64,000 nucleotides of DNA from Klebsiella pneumoniae (GCF_000742135.1 NZ_KN046818.1:3291447-3355446), one strand, 5' to 3'. Shown: positions 24,185-34,780, counted from the stretch's first letter. A program made the numbers and translations. Notes: generated from the sequence alone by a model not told the origin.

Positions 24185-24550
24185 TCAGCAGCGGCCCGCT
24201 TTTTGCGACAGGGCGTCGCAGGTTTTGCTCGCTAGCGTCGGGTTGGCGCCGGCGCAGATGGCATCCGAGACGGTGCTACCGCCGCCCAGCGGGATCAGCC
24301 CGTAAAGCTTCGGCTCGGCGGCCTTCGTCACATAGCAGCGATGGCTGGTTTTGCCGATGGTGACCACAAAGTTGGTTTTCACATCCTGCTGCCTCGCATC
24401 GGAAATTGTCACCTGCGAAGCATCGACATTAAAAGCAAACGCGGCGGCCTATTTCATTTCATTTTCCGTCGCCATGGGTGGTTTAGCTACGCAACCCATT
24501 AATAACAGTGCCAGACAGGTACTGATTGATATATCCCGTATTTTCATCAT
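24185..24550 (-). pseudogene. Small lipoprotein gene interrupted by an in-frame amber codon
   Basis: Reading leftward from the ATG at 24550 (AAGGAT upstream) gives MMKIRDISISTCLALLLMGC with a lipobox LLMGC, then 13 residues to a TAG at 24449-24451 (codon 34). The same frame then stays open for 87 more codons to a TGA at 24185. The downstream part has three or four cysteines (HRCYVTK, DAICAGANP, KTCDALSQKAGRC). A single substitution (for example CAG to TAG) would explain it. I do not recognise the family. Alternatives are suppression or a sequencing error. It lies tail to tail with the hdeB-like gene, at the edge of the acid-stress cluster. Confidence 0.7.
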
Positions 24551-24944
24551 TTCATCCTTTTTGTAAGTCAGCGGGTTATATATAAGAGCGGGGGGAGGAA
24601 CGCGTTGATTTCGATCAGCTGGCGCAGGCTATGGTTATTTTTCGGAAATTGACCTGTGTTGTTACATTTATCGTGAGTAGTATGAATTCCAGCATTGCAG
24701 GAATGAAAGATATTTCAAGACTACGTTGCGTAGTTAGACAGAAGTCAACAGGAGTGCGGCGGTTATGGGCTGCCCGAGATGCTCTGAGCAATATTTTGCT
24801 AAGGCAGAATGCTATCTGTTTTAGCGTAAGCGCAAATTTTCCCTGCGTTATAACGGACTTTTTATCCTCTTAATGGGATAGCGACAACACGCTAAGCCAT
24901 GCGCGCTGCTCAGCGGTTTGTGGTGCCATTTTAAAATTCAGGAA
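24551..24944. other. Non-coding stretch, no gene recognised
   Basis: About 390 bp, more AT-rich than its surroundings. A short open frame on the plus strand (24631-24873) lacks a ribosome-binding site and any recognisable protein pattern, and I do not call it a gene. No repeat of the adjacent tRNA 3' end was seen. Confidence 0.5.
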
Positions 24945-24970
24945 CAAAAAAGCCACTCTTTCGAGTGGCT
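24945..24970 (-). terminator. Terminator of tRNA-Ile
   Basis: AGCCACTC (24951-24958) pairs with GAGTGGCT (24963-24970). On the minus strand the hairpin is followed by a T run (AAAAAA on the plus strand, 24945-24950). It is 28 bp downstream of the tRNA 3' end in the direction of transcription. Confidence 0.85.
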
Positions 24971-24997
24971 TAATTATATGATTTTAAATCTAAAATT

Positions 24998-25073
24998 TGG
25001 TGGCCCCTGTTGGGTTTGAACCAACGACCAAGCGATTATGAGTCGCCTGCTCTAACCACTGAGCTAAGGGGCC
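24998..25073 (-). tRNA. ileX: tRNA-Ile2 with CAT anticodon
   Basis: The minus strand folds as a 76-nt tRNA with encoded CCA: acceptor GGCCCCT pairs with AGGGGCC, D-arm AGCTCAGTGGTTAGAGC, anticodon loop CTCATAA, T-loop TTCAAAC. A CAT anticodon in this body is the isoleucine-2 tRNA whose C34 is converted to lysidine by TilS so that it reads AUA. Place and sequence match E. coli ileX, upstream of mug. The 3' end faces the dha/acid-stress block. Confidence 0.95.
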
Positions 25074-25197
25074 GTGGCGAGGGATTATAAAGTAACTGGC
25101 GATTGCAATCCAGCGTAAAGCGCGCAGCTGCTGTTTTTATAAACAATGCATTTTCAATCCTTTATAATCATGTTTTAGCCATACAGCCGGAGAAAAC

Positions 25198-25704
25198 ATG
25201 ATTAGCGATATCCTTGCGCCGGGCCTGCGCGTTGTCTTTTGCGGTATCAACCCGGGGAAGTCCTCCGCCCATACCGGCTTTCATTTTGCCCATCCTGGCA
25301 ATCGCTTCTGGAAGGTCATCCATCAGGCCGGGTTCACCGATCGGCAGCTCAGGCCGGAAGAGGAGCTGCAGCTGCTGGATACGCGCTGCGGCATCACCAT
25401 GCTGGTAGAGCGTCCGACGGTGCAGGCCAGCGAGGTCGCCTTGCAGGAGCTGCGCAGCGGCGGCCGTGAGCTGGTGCGGAAAATTGAAGAGTATCAGCCG
25501 CAGGCGCTGGCGGTGCTCGGCAAGCAGGCCTTCGAGCTGGCCTTTAACCAGCGCGGCGCGAAGTGGGGGAAACAGGCCATGACCATCGGGACGACCCAGG
25601 TGTGGGTGCTGCCTAATCCCAGCGGCTTAAACCGGGCGACGCTCGATAAGCTGGTGGCGGCCTATCGTGAACTGGACGATGCCCTGGCAACCCGCGGCCA
25701 GTAG
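25198..25704 (+). CDS. mug: G/U mismatch-specific DNA glycosylase
   Basis: 168 residues, the usual Mug length. It removes uracil and ethenocytosine opposite guanine. The active-site [20 protein letters not shown] carries the catalytic Asn of the GINPG motif, and NPSGLNRAT near the C-terminus is the wedge motif that enters the DNA. It is convergent with rpoD, as in E. coli, and is separated from it by a strong bidirectional terminator. Confidence 0.96.
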   Translation: MISDILAPGLRVVFCGINPGKSSAHTGFHFAHPGNRFWKVIHQAGFTDRQLRPEEELQLLDTRCGITMLVERPTVQASEVALQELRSGGRELVRKIEEYQPQALAVLGKQAFELAFNQRGAKWGKQAMTIGTTQVWVLPNPSGLNRATLDKLVAAYRELDDALATRGQ

Positions 25705-25745
25705 CGGAGAGAGGCGACTTTCCCGGGATGGCCACCTGAACGCCA

Positions 25746-25775
25746 TAAAAAAAGCTCCCCGCAGGGAGCTTTTTA
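25746..25775. terminator. Bidirectional terminator between mug and rpoD
   Basis: AAAGCTCCC (25751-25759) pairs with GGGAGCTTT (25764-25772) around GCA, flanked by an A run on the left and a T run on the right. It can serve both mug (plus) and rpoD (minus). Confidence 0.9.
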
Positions 25776-25803
25776 ACAGGCTGTAGACGATGCCCCGCGA
25801 CGA

Positions 25804-27645
25804 TTAATCGTCGAGGAAGCTACGCAGCACTTCAGAACGGCTCGGGTGGCGCAGTTTACGCAGCGCCTTCGCTTCGATCTGACGGATACGTTCGCGGGTA
25901 ACGTCGAACTGTTTACCCACTTCTTCCAGCGTGTGGTCGGTGTTCATGTCGATACCGAAACGCATACGCAGCACTTTCGCTTCACGAGCGGTGAGGCCGG
26001 CCAGCACGTCATGCGTTGCCGCGCGCAGGCTCTCGGTGGTCGCAGAATCCAGCGGCAGCTCGAGGGTGGTATCCTCGATGAAATCCCCCAGATGCGAATC
26101 TTCATCGTCGCCGATCGGCGTTTCCATGGAGATAGGCTCTTTGGCGATCTTCAGCACTTTACGGATTTTGTCTTCCGGCATCAGCATACGCTCAGCCAGC
26201 TCTTCCGGGGTCGGTTCACGGCCCATCTCCTGCAGCATCTGACGGGAGATACGGTTGAGCTTGTTGATAGTCTCAATCATATGCACCGGAATACGGATGG
26301 TGCGCGCCTGATCCGCGATAGAGCGGGTGATGGCCTGACGGATCCACCAGGTGGCGTAGGTCGAGAACTTGTAGCCGCGACGGTATTCGAACTTATCGAC
26401 CGCTTTCATCAGACCGATGTTGCCTTCCTGAATCAGGTCGAGGAACTGCAGACCGCGGTTGGTGTATTTCTTGGCGATAGAGATAACCAGACGCAGGTTC
26501 GCTTCAACCATCTCTTTCTTCGCACGACGGGCTTTCGCTTCGCCGATGGACATGCGACGGTTGATATCTTTAACCTGCTCGATGGTCAGGCCGGTCTCTT
26601 CTTCAATCTGCTGCAGCTTCTGCAGGCCGCGCTGCACATCTTCTTTCACTTCCAGCAGCTTCTCAGACCACGGCTTGTTCATTGCCACCGCGGCGTTGAA
26701 CCAGGTTTCGCTGGTTTCGTTGCCGGTGAACAGGGTGATGAAGTTTTTCTTCGGCATTTTGCACTGCTCAACGCACAGCTTCATGATGATACGTTCCTGA
26801 GTACGAACGCGATCCATCATGCTGCGCATGCTGTTGACCAGGTAATCGAACTGCTTCGGCACCAGGCGGAACTGCTTGAAGACTTCAGACAGCTTCAGGA
26901 TCTCCTCCTGGGCGGCGGCATGGCTACGACCTTTGGCTTTGATGGTGTCGCGCGTCAGCTCGTACTGGGTACGCAGCTCGGCGAATTTCTCACGGGCCAG
27001 CTCTGGGTCGATGCTGTTGTCGTCATCGCTGTTGTCGTCTGCGTCTTCATCTTCGTCTTCGTCTTCGTCGTCATCCATCTCTTCCTGAGACAGCTCGGAG
27101 CCAACGTGGGTGGCGGTTGGCGCCATATCTTCTTCGGCGTTCGGATCGACGAAACCGGTGATCAGATCGGACAGACGGGCTTCTTCCGCTTCAACGCGGT
27201 CGTACTGCTCAAGCAGGTAGGTGATCGCTTCCGGATATTCGGCAACGGAGCACTGCACCTGATTGATGCCGTCTTCGATGCGTTTGGCGATGTCAATTTC
27301 GCCTTCACGGGTCAGCAGCTCTACGGTACCCATTTCACGCATGTACATACGCACCGGGTCGGTCGTGCGCCCGATTTCGGATTCCACGCTGGAGAGCACC
27401 TGCGCGGCGGCTTCGGCAGCATCTTCATCCGCGGTGTTTTCGGCAAGCATCAGATCATCGGCATCCGGTGCTTCTTCCATCACCTGAATACCCATGTCGT
27501 TGATCATTTGGATGATGTCTTCGATCTGATCGGAATCGACGATATCTTCCGGCAGATGGTCATTGACCTCGGCATAGGTCAGATAGCCTTGCTCCTTACC
27601 ACGTTGGACAAGAAGCTTCAGCTGTGACTGCGGGTTTTGCTCCAT
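25804..27645 (-). CDS. rpoD: RNA polymerase primary sigma factor sigma70
   Basis: 613 residues from the ATG at 27645, giving [20 protein letters not shown] and the same length as E. coli RpoD; an upstream in-frame extension of 19 codons is not conserved. Region 1.1 is at the N-terminus, then an acidic non-conserved insert ([19 protein letters not shown], about 190-215), region 2 ([37 protein letters not shown]) for -10 recognition, region 3, and region 4.2 ([20 protein letters not shown]) for -35 recognition. Last gene of the rpsU-dnaG-rpoD operon. Confidence 0.99.
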   Translation of the reverse strand: MEQNPQSQLKLLVQRGKEQGYLTYAEVNDHLPEDIVDSDQIEDIIQMINDMGIQVMEEAPDADDLMLAENTADEDAAEAAAQVLSSVESEIGRTTDPVRMYMREMGTVELLTREGEIDIAKRIEDGINQVQCSVAEYPEAITYLLEQYDRVEAEEARLSDLITGFVDPNAEEDMAPTATHVGSELSQEEMDDDEDEDEDEDADDNSDDDNSIDPELAREKFAELRTQYELTRDTIKAKGRSHAAAQEEILKLSEVFKQFRLVPKQFDYLVNSMRSMMDRVRTQERIIMKLCVEQCKMPKKNFITLFTGNETSETWFNAAVAMNKPWSEKLLEVKEDVQRGLQKLQQIEEETGLTIEQVKDINRRMSIGEAKARRAKKEMVEANLRLVISIAKKYTNRGLQFLDLIQEGNIGLMKAVDKFEYRRGYKFSTYATWWIRQAITRSIADQARTIRIPVHMIETINKLNRISRQMLQEMGREPTPEELAERMLMPEDKIRKVLKIAKEPISMETPIGDDEDSHLGDFIEDTTLELPLDSATTESLRAATHDVLAGLTAREAKVLRMRFGIDMNTDHTLEEVGKQFDVTRERIRQIEAKALRKLRHPSRSEVLRSFLDD

Positions 27646-27800
27646 AAGACGGTATCCACACTTAATTCGTTTGATTGGTGTCGGCAGACGGGCTGTCGAC
27701 ATTTAAAGCGAGGGCGTACTTATATTATTGCCGCTGCGCCTCTGCGCGGCTGTCGGGGGCTTCCCGATCGATACTCGGCACCTAAGCCGTTAAATACTTT

Positions 27801-27850
27801 TCCTTCACGTTGTTCTGCGTTTTCTTACTGCTTTGATACAACGTGAAGGA
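27801..27850 (-). other. 13-bp inverted repeat in the dnaG-rpoD spacer, probable mRNA processing hairpin
   Basis: TCCTTCACGTTGT (27801-27813) and its exact complement ACAACGTGAAGGA (27838-27850) flank a 24-base loop just after the dnaG stop. In E. coli the dnaG-rpoD junction is a known site of mRNA cleavage, which lowers dnaG and preserves rpoD message. This stem is a good candidate for the structural element. The rest of the 218-bp spacer has no gene. Confidence 0.6.
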
Positions 27851-27863
27851 TATTGTCTGTCAT

Positions 27864-29609
27864 TTATTTTTTCGCCAGCTCCTGGCTGATGGTCCAGAGC
27901 TCCCGGCGTTCTTCACTGCTTAAACCGTGTGTGCGATCGCGAGCTATCAACTCTTCCTGTCGCAGTTCCAGCAGTGAATCAAACATATGGTTGAGCGAGT
28001 CGGTGAAGGTTTGTTCAGCGATGTCTTTATCTGCTATATCGTCCCACATCGACAGTTTTTCAAGGGTTGCCGCCTCTTTTGTGCCGCGATATTGCTCTAA
28101 AAGTTGCCCGGTTGTCAGACCAGGCTGCGCCAGACAGCTCTTCACCAGTTCGCTGAACAGGCTCAGTCCCGGCATTTTGCGCGAGTCCAGTCCCTCCAGC
28201 GGCGGGACTAACGGCGCCAGATCCGGGTTTTGCACCAGCAGTCCTATCAGTATACGCATGGTCGTGCGTTTTAGCTGCGGTGCGGGACGCGGCGCGCCAT
28301 TTTCCGCCTGTTTTGGCATTAATCGTTCAAGCTGCGCGTCATCTAAAATGCCCAGCTTATTGCCCAACTCCTGACGCAAATAGATGCGCAGCGTTTCGCC
28401 CGGGACCTGGGTTATCAGCGGCAGCGCCAGCGTGCTCAGCTGCGCGCGCCCGTCCGGAGTACTCAGATCGACCTGCGGCAGCAGGCTGTTAAACAAGAAC
28501 GTGGAGAGCGGCTGAGCCTGCTCCATCCGCGCCTCGAACGCCGCTTTGCCCTCTTTACGCACCAGCGTATCCGGGTCTTCGCCGTCAGGCAGAAACATAA
28601 AGCGTAGCTGGCGACCATCGGTCATGTACGGCAGCGCCGTCTCCAGCGCGCGCCAGGCGGCATCGCGGCCGGCCCGGTCGCCGTCGTAGCAGCAGATGAC
28701 GTTATTCGTCACCCGGAACAGCAGCTGGATATGGTCGGCCGTGGTCGAGGTACCCAGCGAGGCCACGGCATAATTAATGTCGTACTGCGCCAGCGCCACG
28801 ACGTCCATATACCCTTCGACAACCAGCAAACGCGGTGGTTCGGGGTTATCCTGCTGCGCTTCATACAGGCCATACAGCTGGCGGCCTTTATGGAATATGT
28901 CGGTTTCCGGGGAGTTCAGATACTTCGGCAGGGCATCGCCCAGCACCCGTCCGCCAAACCCAATCACCCGGCCTCGCTTATCGCGGATGGGGAACATCAC
29001 CCGTTCGCGGAAGCGGTCGTAACTGCGTCCCTGATCGTTGGTGACCAGCATGCCGGCATCAATAAGCGACTGGCGGTTTTCCTGATTGCCGCCAAACCGT
29101 TTTAAAACGTTATCCCAACCTGGGGGAGCATAGCCGATGGCAAAGCGCGTAATCACCTCGCTGCTTAACCCCCGTTTCGCCAGGTACTGGCGCGCAGGAT
29201 CGGCGGCGGGCTGCATCAGAGACTGTTGATAAAACGCATTCAGACCATCCAGTAACTGGTAGAGGTTCTGCCGTTGATGGCGCTCTATCTGGCTGGGTCC
29301 GTTGCCTGCTTCATAAGGCACTTCGAGGTTGTGCATGGCGGCCAGCTCTTCGACCGTTTCCACGAACTCGAGCTTGTCGTAGTTCATCAGGAAGTCGATA
29401 GCATTGCCGTGCGCCCCGCAGCCGAAGCAGTGGTAAAACTGTTTTTCACCGTTGACGGTGAAAGAGGGGGTTTTTTCGTTATGGAACGGACAGCACGCGT
29501 GAAAATTTTTGCCCTGCTTTTTCAGCTTTACCCGCGCATCGATCAGATCGACGATGTCGGTTCTGGCAAGCAGATCGCTAATAAATACACGTGGAATTCG
29601 TCCAGCCAT
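27864..29609 (-). CDS. dnaG: DNA primase
   Basis: 581 residues, as in E. coli. DnaG makes the RNA primers for replication. The N-terminal CHC2 zinc domain has CPFHNEKTPSF and HCFGCG near residues 40-65. The central TOPRIM polymerase core has VVEGYMDVVAL and YDGDRAGRDAA with the metal-binding acidic residues. The C-terminal third is the DnaB-helicase interaction domain. It is the second gene of the macromolecular synthesis operon, 111 bp after rpsU. Confidence 0.98.
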   Translation of the reverse strand: MAGRIPRVFISDLLARTDIVDLIDARVKLKKQGKNFHACCPFHNEKTPSFTVNGEKQFYHCFGCGAHGNAIDFLMNYDKLEFVETVEELAAMHNLEVPYEAGNGPSQIERHQRQNLYQLLDGLNAFYQQSLMQPAADPARQYLAKRGLSSEVITRFAIGYAPPGWDNVLKRFGGNQENRQSLIDAGMLVTNDQGRSYDRFRERVMFPIRDKRGRVIGFGGRVLGDALPKYLNSPETDIFHKGRQLYGLYEAQQDNPEPPRLLVVEGYMDVVALAQYDINYAVASLGTSTTADHIQLLFRVTNNVICCYDGDRAGRDAAWRALETALPYMTDGRQLRFMFLPDGEDPDTLVRKEGKAAFEARMEQAQPLSTFLFNSLLPQVDLSTPDGRAQLSTLALPLITQVPGETLRIYLRQELGNKLGILDDAQLERLMPKQAENGAPRPAPQLKRTTMRILIGLLVQNPDLAPLVPPLEGLDSRKMPGLSLFSELVKSCLAQPGLTTGQLLEQYRGTKEAATLEKLSMWDDIADKDIAEQTFTDSLNHMFDSLLELRQEELIARDRTHGLSSEERRELWTISQELAKK

Positions 29610-29697
29610 AAGCCCCGTTATTTCTGATGACTATAAACGAAAATAAGCCGCGCATTCCTTTCGGAAGCACGGCCTTACAACTACAACTCGGTCTGAA

Positions 29698-29716
29698 TTG
29701 AGAGCGTCGCTCTCAA
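29698..29716 (-). terminator. Hairpin in the rpsU-dnaG spacer, possible partial terminator
   Basis: TTGAGAGCG and CGCTCTCAA form a tight inverted repeat 4 bp after the rpsU stop. E. coli has a partial terminator between rpsU and dnaG that keeps primase levels far below S21. There is no long T tract on the minus strand here, so the role is inferred from position. Confidence 0.5.
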
Positions 29717-29720
29717 CAGA

Positions 29721-31187
<1,467 letters not shown>

Positions 31188-31200
31188 CGCATCCTGAAAC

Positions 31201-31221
31201 AGGCCGACGTCACGTCGGCCT
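31201..31221. terminator. Hairpin between convergent tsaD and the NCS1 permease
   Basis: AGGCCGACG (31201-31209) pairs with CGTCGGCCT (31213-31221), loop TCA, in the 44-bp gap between convergent stops. It is a GC-rich stem with little T tract. Confidence 0.6.
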
Positions 31222-31231
31222 GCCTTCCTGA

Positions 31232-32839
31232 CTACTCCATACTTTTACACAGCGAGCAGATGGCTCCCTGATGCTTGTGCGAGTGCATCACGTCCGGGCG
31301 CTCGTACTCTTCCTCACAGCTAACGCATTGATACACGGTGGTGGAGGCGTTCCCCGCCGCGTCATAGCGCGGCTCGGCGATGCCGTCATCCATCTGCTTA
31401 ATATAGTAGCGCCCGCGGGTAAGGAGCCCCATCAGCGGGGTCATGACAAAGGCAACGACCAGCGCAATCAGCGGCGAGAACGGCGCCAGCGTCGCCCCCA
31501 GCAGACCGAAGAAGGCGCAGATCGACAGCCCGGCGGCCAGACCAAAGGAGACCACGCCCACCGGGTTAACGTTGTAGATCATGCCGCGGCGATACTCCGG
31601 CTGCGCCGGCGCCAGCTTGAGCAAGCCTTTATTAAAGGTGATGTCGGTCGCCACCACCACGACCCAGGCGATGGCGAAGTTGGAGTAAAAGCCGAGGATC
31701 CACGACAAGGCGCTGAACATATCGCCTTCCATCAGCGCCAGGGCAATCGCCAGGTTGACCACCACAAAAATAATCCGTCCCGGATAGCGTTTGGTGGTGC
31801 GGGTCCAGGCGCTGGTCCACGCCAGCGAGCCGGAGTAGGCATTGGTGACGTTAATTTTGATCTGCGAGATCACCACCAGCACCACCGCCAGCGTCAGGGC
31901 CAGCCAGCCGGGCACCAGGTTATCGAAGACGCTAACGAACTGCTGCACCGGTTCGGTATTGTGCACCGCCGGGAAACGGGTCAACAGATAGAAGCCGAGG
32001 AAGGCGCCGATGATCTGTTTGATCGCGCCTAACACCACCCAGCCCGGGCCGGCGGAAAAGACCGCCAGCCACCAGCTTTTACGGTTCTCCGCGGTCTTAG
32101 GCGGCATAAAGCGCAGGTAATCAATTTGCTCGCCAATCTGCATGATCAGCGACAGGCATACCCCGGCGCCGAGCATGATGGCGGTAATATCCACCGTCGA
32201 CGCGCTGTTTTTACCGGCGAAATGCAGGAAGCCGTCCACCAGCTGCGGATCTTTGACAATCAGCCACACCACCGGCACCACCATCAGCACCAGCCACAGC
32301 GGCGTGGTCCACACCTGCAGGCGGGTCAGGGCTTTCATGCCATAGACCACCAGCGGGAGCACTATCAGGGTGGCGATCAGATATCCCATCCACAGCGGGA
32401 TCCCGAGGCCCACCAGCAGGCCCTGGGCCATGATCGAGCCTTCGAGGGCGAAGAAGATAAAGGTGAAGCCGGCAAAAATAATGCTGGTGATCACCGAGCC
32501 GAAATAGCCGAAGCCGGCGCTGCGGGTGATCAGGTCAAGGTCAATGTTGTAGCGCGCGGCAGTGATCGCCAGCGGAATGCCGGTGAGGAAGATCACCAGC
32601 GCCGCCACCAGGATCGAATAGATGGCGTTGCTGGTGCCCCAGGCCATACCGATGCTGGCGCCGATGGAAAAGTCGGCCAGATAGGCGATGCCGCCCAGCG
32701 CGGTGACCGCGACGACGCCCGGACCCCAGCGGCGAAAGCTCAGCGGGGCGTAACGTAAGGTGTAATCTTCTAAGGTTTCCCGGGAGCCGGAAGTCCGCGT
32801 TGTCGCGGGTAATTCAGAGTTAAGATCCAGTGATGACAT
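31232..32839 (-). CDS. NCS1-family purine/cytosine permease-like transporter with a Cys/His-rich tail
   Basis: 535 residues from the ATG at 32839; the ATG two codons earlier leaves no spacing after AAGGA. About twelve hydrophobic helices with NCS1 features (LEDYTLRYAPLSFRRWGPG at the N-terminus, MQIGEQIDYLRFMP, QIKINVTNAYSGSLAW). NCS1 proteins carry nucleobases, allantoin, hydantoin or thiamine; the substrate is not clear here. The last 35 residues are odd: YQCVSCEEEYERPD then HSHKHQGAICSLC, a CxxC-CxxC arrangement like a zinc ribbon or rubredoxin knuckle with extra histidines. It lies 153 bp downstream of ureG on the same strand, suggesting a link to urea or purine nitrogen. Confidence 0.8.
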   Translation of the reverse strand: MSSLDLNSELPATTRTSGSRETLEDYTLRYAPLSFRRWGPGVVAVTALGGIAYLADFSIGASIGMAWGTSNAIYSILVAALVIFLTGIPLAITAARYNIDLDLITRSAGFGYFGSVITSIIFAGFTFIFFALEGSIMAQGLLVGLGIPLWMGYLIATLIVLPLVVYGMKALTRLQVWTTPLWLVLMVVPVVWLIVKDPQLVDGFLHFAGKNSASTVDITAIMLGAGVCLSLIMQIGEQIDYLRFMPPKTAENRKSWWLAVFSAGPGWVVLGAIKQIIGAFLGFYLLTRFPAVHNTEPVQQFVSVFDNLVPGWLALTLAVVLVVISQIKINVTNAYSGSLAWTSAWTRTTKRYPGRIIFVVVNLAIALALMEGDMFSALSWILGFYSNFAIAWVVVVATDITFNKGLLKLAPAQPEYRRGMIYNVNPVGVVSFGLAAGLSICAFFGLLGATLAPFSPLIALVVAFVMTPLMGLLTRGRYYIKQMDDGIAEPRYDAAGNASTTVYQCVSCEEEYERPDVMHSHKHQGAICSLCKSME

Positions 32840-32950
32840 AGTCATTCCTTAATGGTTAGGCATGACTTGAATTAGCAAACCTTATGCCATATTGCAGGGC
32901 AGGCGTGGCGCGGAGGTGGAGGCAGGATGATATAAAGAGAGAGCAGAGGC

Positions 32951-32986
32951 TGCACCATCCGGACGCGCTTGCGCCCGGCTGGTGCA
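32951..32986 (-). terminator. Hairpin downstream of ureG
   Basis: TGCACCA (32951-32957) pairs with TGGTGCA (32980-32986), with CCGG/CCGG pairing further in. It lies 6 bp after the ureG stop. The T-poor flank makes it a weak or partial terminator, so read-through into the permease gene is possible. Confidence 0.55.
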
Positions 32987-32992
32987 ACAGGC

Positions 32993-33610
32993 CTATTTGC
33001 CAAGCATGCCTTTGTCTTCGAGGAAGGCGATAATGGTGCTCAGGCCGTCGCCCTGCTTCAGATTGGTGAAGGTCCATGGGCGATCGCCGCGCATACGCTG
33101 GGTATCGCTCGCCATCACCTCCAGCGACGCGCCCACATAGGGGGCAAGGTCGGTTTTATTGATCACCAGGAAATCGGATTTGGTGATCCCCGGTCCGCCT
33201 TTGCGCGGGATCTTCTCCCCTTCGGCCACATCGATGACGTAGATGGTCAGATCCGCCAGCTCCGGGCTGAAGGTGGCGCTCAGGTTATCGCCGCCGCTTT
33301 CCACGAAGATAAGGTCGAGGTTACCGAACTTTTCACTCAGCGCTTCCACGGCGGCGAGGTTCATTGAGGCATCTTCGCGGATCGCCGTATGCGGGCAGCC
33401 GCCGGTTTCCACACCGACGATGCGTTCAGGCGCCAGCGCGCCCGCTTCGGTGAGGATGCGCTGATCTTCTTTGGTATAGATGTCGTTAGTGACCACCGCC
33501 AGCTGCCAGGTATCGCGCATCGCTTTACACAGTGCTTCCAGCAGAGCGGTTTTACCGGAGCCGACCGGGCCGCCGACGCCGACGCGCAGCGGGTGTTTAT
33601 AAGAGTTCAT
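32993..33610 (-). CDS. ureG: Urease accessory GTPase UreG
   Basis: 205 residues, as in K. aerogenes. UreG is a SIMIBI-class GTPase that delivers nickel to urease as part of the UreDFG complex. The P-loop [17 protein letters not shown] is at the N-terminus, the metal-binding Cys-Pro-His of [13 protein letters not shown] is near 70, and the NKTDLAP guanine-specificity motif is near 150. Final gene of ureDABCEFG, 8 bp after ureF. Confidence 0.98.
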   Translation of the reverse strand: MNSYKHPLRVGVGGPVGSGKTALLEALCKAMRDTWQLAVVTNDIYTKEDQRILTEAGALAPERIVGVETGGCPHTAIREDASMNLAAVEALSEKFGNLDLIFVESGGDNLSATFSPELADLTIYVIDVAEGEKIPRKGGPGITKSDFLVINKTDLAPYVGASLEVMASDTQRMRGDRPWTFTNLKQGDGLSTIIAFLEDKGMLGK

Positions 33611-33618
33611 GGCTTCTC

Positions 33619-34293
33619 CTAGGAACGGAATAATCGAGAGTATTGGGTTTCATGCCGGGCAGAGGCGATGGCGGCGAGCGGGGTGGCCGATCCGATATCG
33701 CCGTCCGGCGCGGCCAGCGCGCGGGGCATCTCGGCCGCGTAGTGGTCACAAAGACGTAAAATCAGCTGCTGGGCGGCCTGCTGGCCGAAGGGGACCAGCT
33801 TGACGCCGGCCATCACGGCGCTCTCAATCCAGCTGTAGCCCAGGCTGAGGGCCATCTCGGGCAGGGCGATACGCCAGCGCACGCCGAGCCAGGCCATCCC
33901 GGCGAGCTGGCTTTGCTGGCACAGGGAGCGCCACGGCGGCGGACAGTCCGGCTGCCAGTCGCTCAGCAGACGGGCAAACGCCGCGCCGCGGTTGCGCTCT
34001 TCCTCCCGCAGTTCACGAGTTTCCCGGCAGGCCAGCAGATAGGCGGTCCAGCGCTGGGCCGCAGCGATATCGCCTTGTTCGCAGGCGCGGTACAGGCGGG
34101 CGAACAGCGGCAGGTCAACGGTAAAAAAGCCTTCCGTCATCTGGCGTCGCTGCCAGCGCTCGAAGGCCGCGACGTCCGGCACCCAGCCGGCTTCCACAGC
34201 CCACTCCAGCCCCTGGGACCAGCTGTAACCCCCTACCGGCAGGTTGCTGCTGGCCAGCTGCATCAGCCGCAGGCGTTGTTCCGCTGTCGACAT
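33619..34293 (-). CDS. ureF: Urease accessory protein UreF
   Basis: 224 residues from the ATG at 34293, matching K. aerogenes UreF; the longer frame would overlap the ureE His-rich end and is not conserved. UreF is an all-helical protein that bridges UreD and UreG and is thought to act as a checkpoint for the GTPase. Typical features are [20 protein letters not shown] and the C-terminal [10 protein letters not shown] needed for UreG binding. The start lies 1 bp after the ureE stop. Confidence 0.96.
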   Translation of the reverse strand: MSTAEQRLRLMQLASSNLPVGGYSWSQGLEWAVEAGWVPDVAAFERWQRRQMTEGFFTVDLPLFARLYRACEQGDIAAAQRWTAYLLACRETRELREEERNRGAAFARLLSDWQPDCPPPWRSLCQQSQLAGMAWLGVRWRIALPEMALSLGYSWIESAVMAGVKLVPFGQQAAQQLILRLCDHYAAEMPRALAAPDGDIGSATPLAAIASARHETQYSRLFRS

Positions 34294-34294
34294 G

Positions 34295-34771
34295 CTAGTG
34301 GCTGTGAGCGTGGTGGTCATGATGAGCATGATGATGACCGTGGCTCTCGCTGGCGTAAGCGCCGGCTTCCGGCTCGAACGGCAGCTGGCCAAAGGTCACC
34401 GTCAGGCCGAACTGGCGCAGCATATCGTCCAGCACGTGATCGTGATGGTAGCGCAGCTCGCCCGGCATGATCTGCAGCGGCACGTGACGGTTGCCGAGGT
34501 GGTAGCAGGCCTTCGCCAGCATAAACGGATCGTCGCAGCGCACTACCGACACCCCTTCATCAGCGGCAATCACCTGCACAAACTCGGTGCCTTCTTCGTT
34601 GCTGAGCACATCGCCGCCGCGCAGCAGCAGGCCGCGGGGCAGCAGCAGGCCGGCTTCCCGGCCATCGTTGAGGGTGACCTTAACCCGGCTTTTGACGCGA
34701 ACATCAATCGGCAGCGTAACGCTGGCGGTCGCGGCGGCGGGGATCTCCAGACGTTGAGTTAAATAAAGCAT
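34295..34771 (-). CDS. ureE: Urease nickel metallochaperone UreE
   Basis: 158 residues. The N-terminal peptide-binding domain is followed by a metal-binding domain ([12 protein letters not shown] with the dimer-interface His, and [15 protein letters not shown]) and a C-terminal tail with about ten histidines ([15 protein letters not shown]), the Klebsiella-type nickel reservoir. It supplies nickel to UreG. It lies 9 bp after ureC. Confidence 0.97.
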   Translation of the reverse strand: MLYLTQRLEIPAAATASVTLPIDVRVKSRVKVTLNDGREAGLLLPRGLLLRGGDVLSNEEGTEFVQVIAADEGVSVVRCDDPFMLAKACYHLGNRHVPLQIMPGELRYHHDHVLDDMLRQFGLTVTFGQLPFEPEAGAYASESHGHHHAHHDHHAHSH

Positions 34772-34780
34772 CCGCTCTCC

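Noticed and set aside
24631-24873. 80-codon open frame in the gap before tRNA-Ile
   Set aside because: No ribosome-binding site, no recognisable motif and an AT-rich non-coding look; not enough to call a gene.
25846-27627. Long open frame of 593 codons on the plus strand opposite rpoD
   Set aside because: It mirrors the high-GC codon pattern of rpoD on the other strand, has no recognisable domain, and its sequence is rich in His, Phe and Arg as expected for an antisense shadow.
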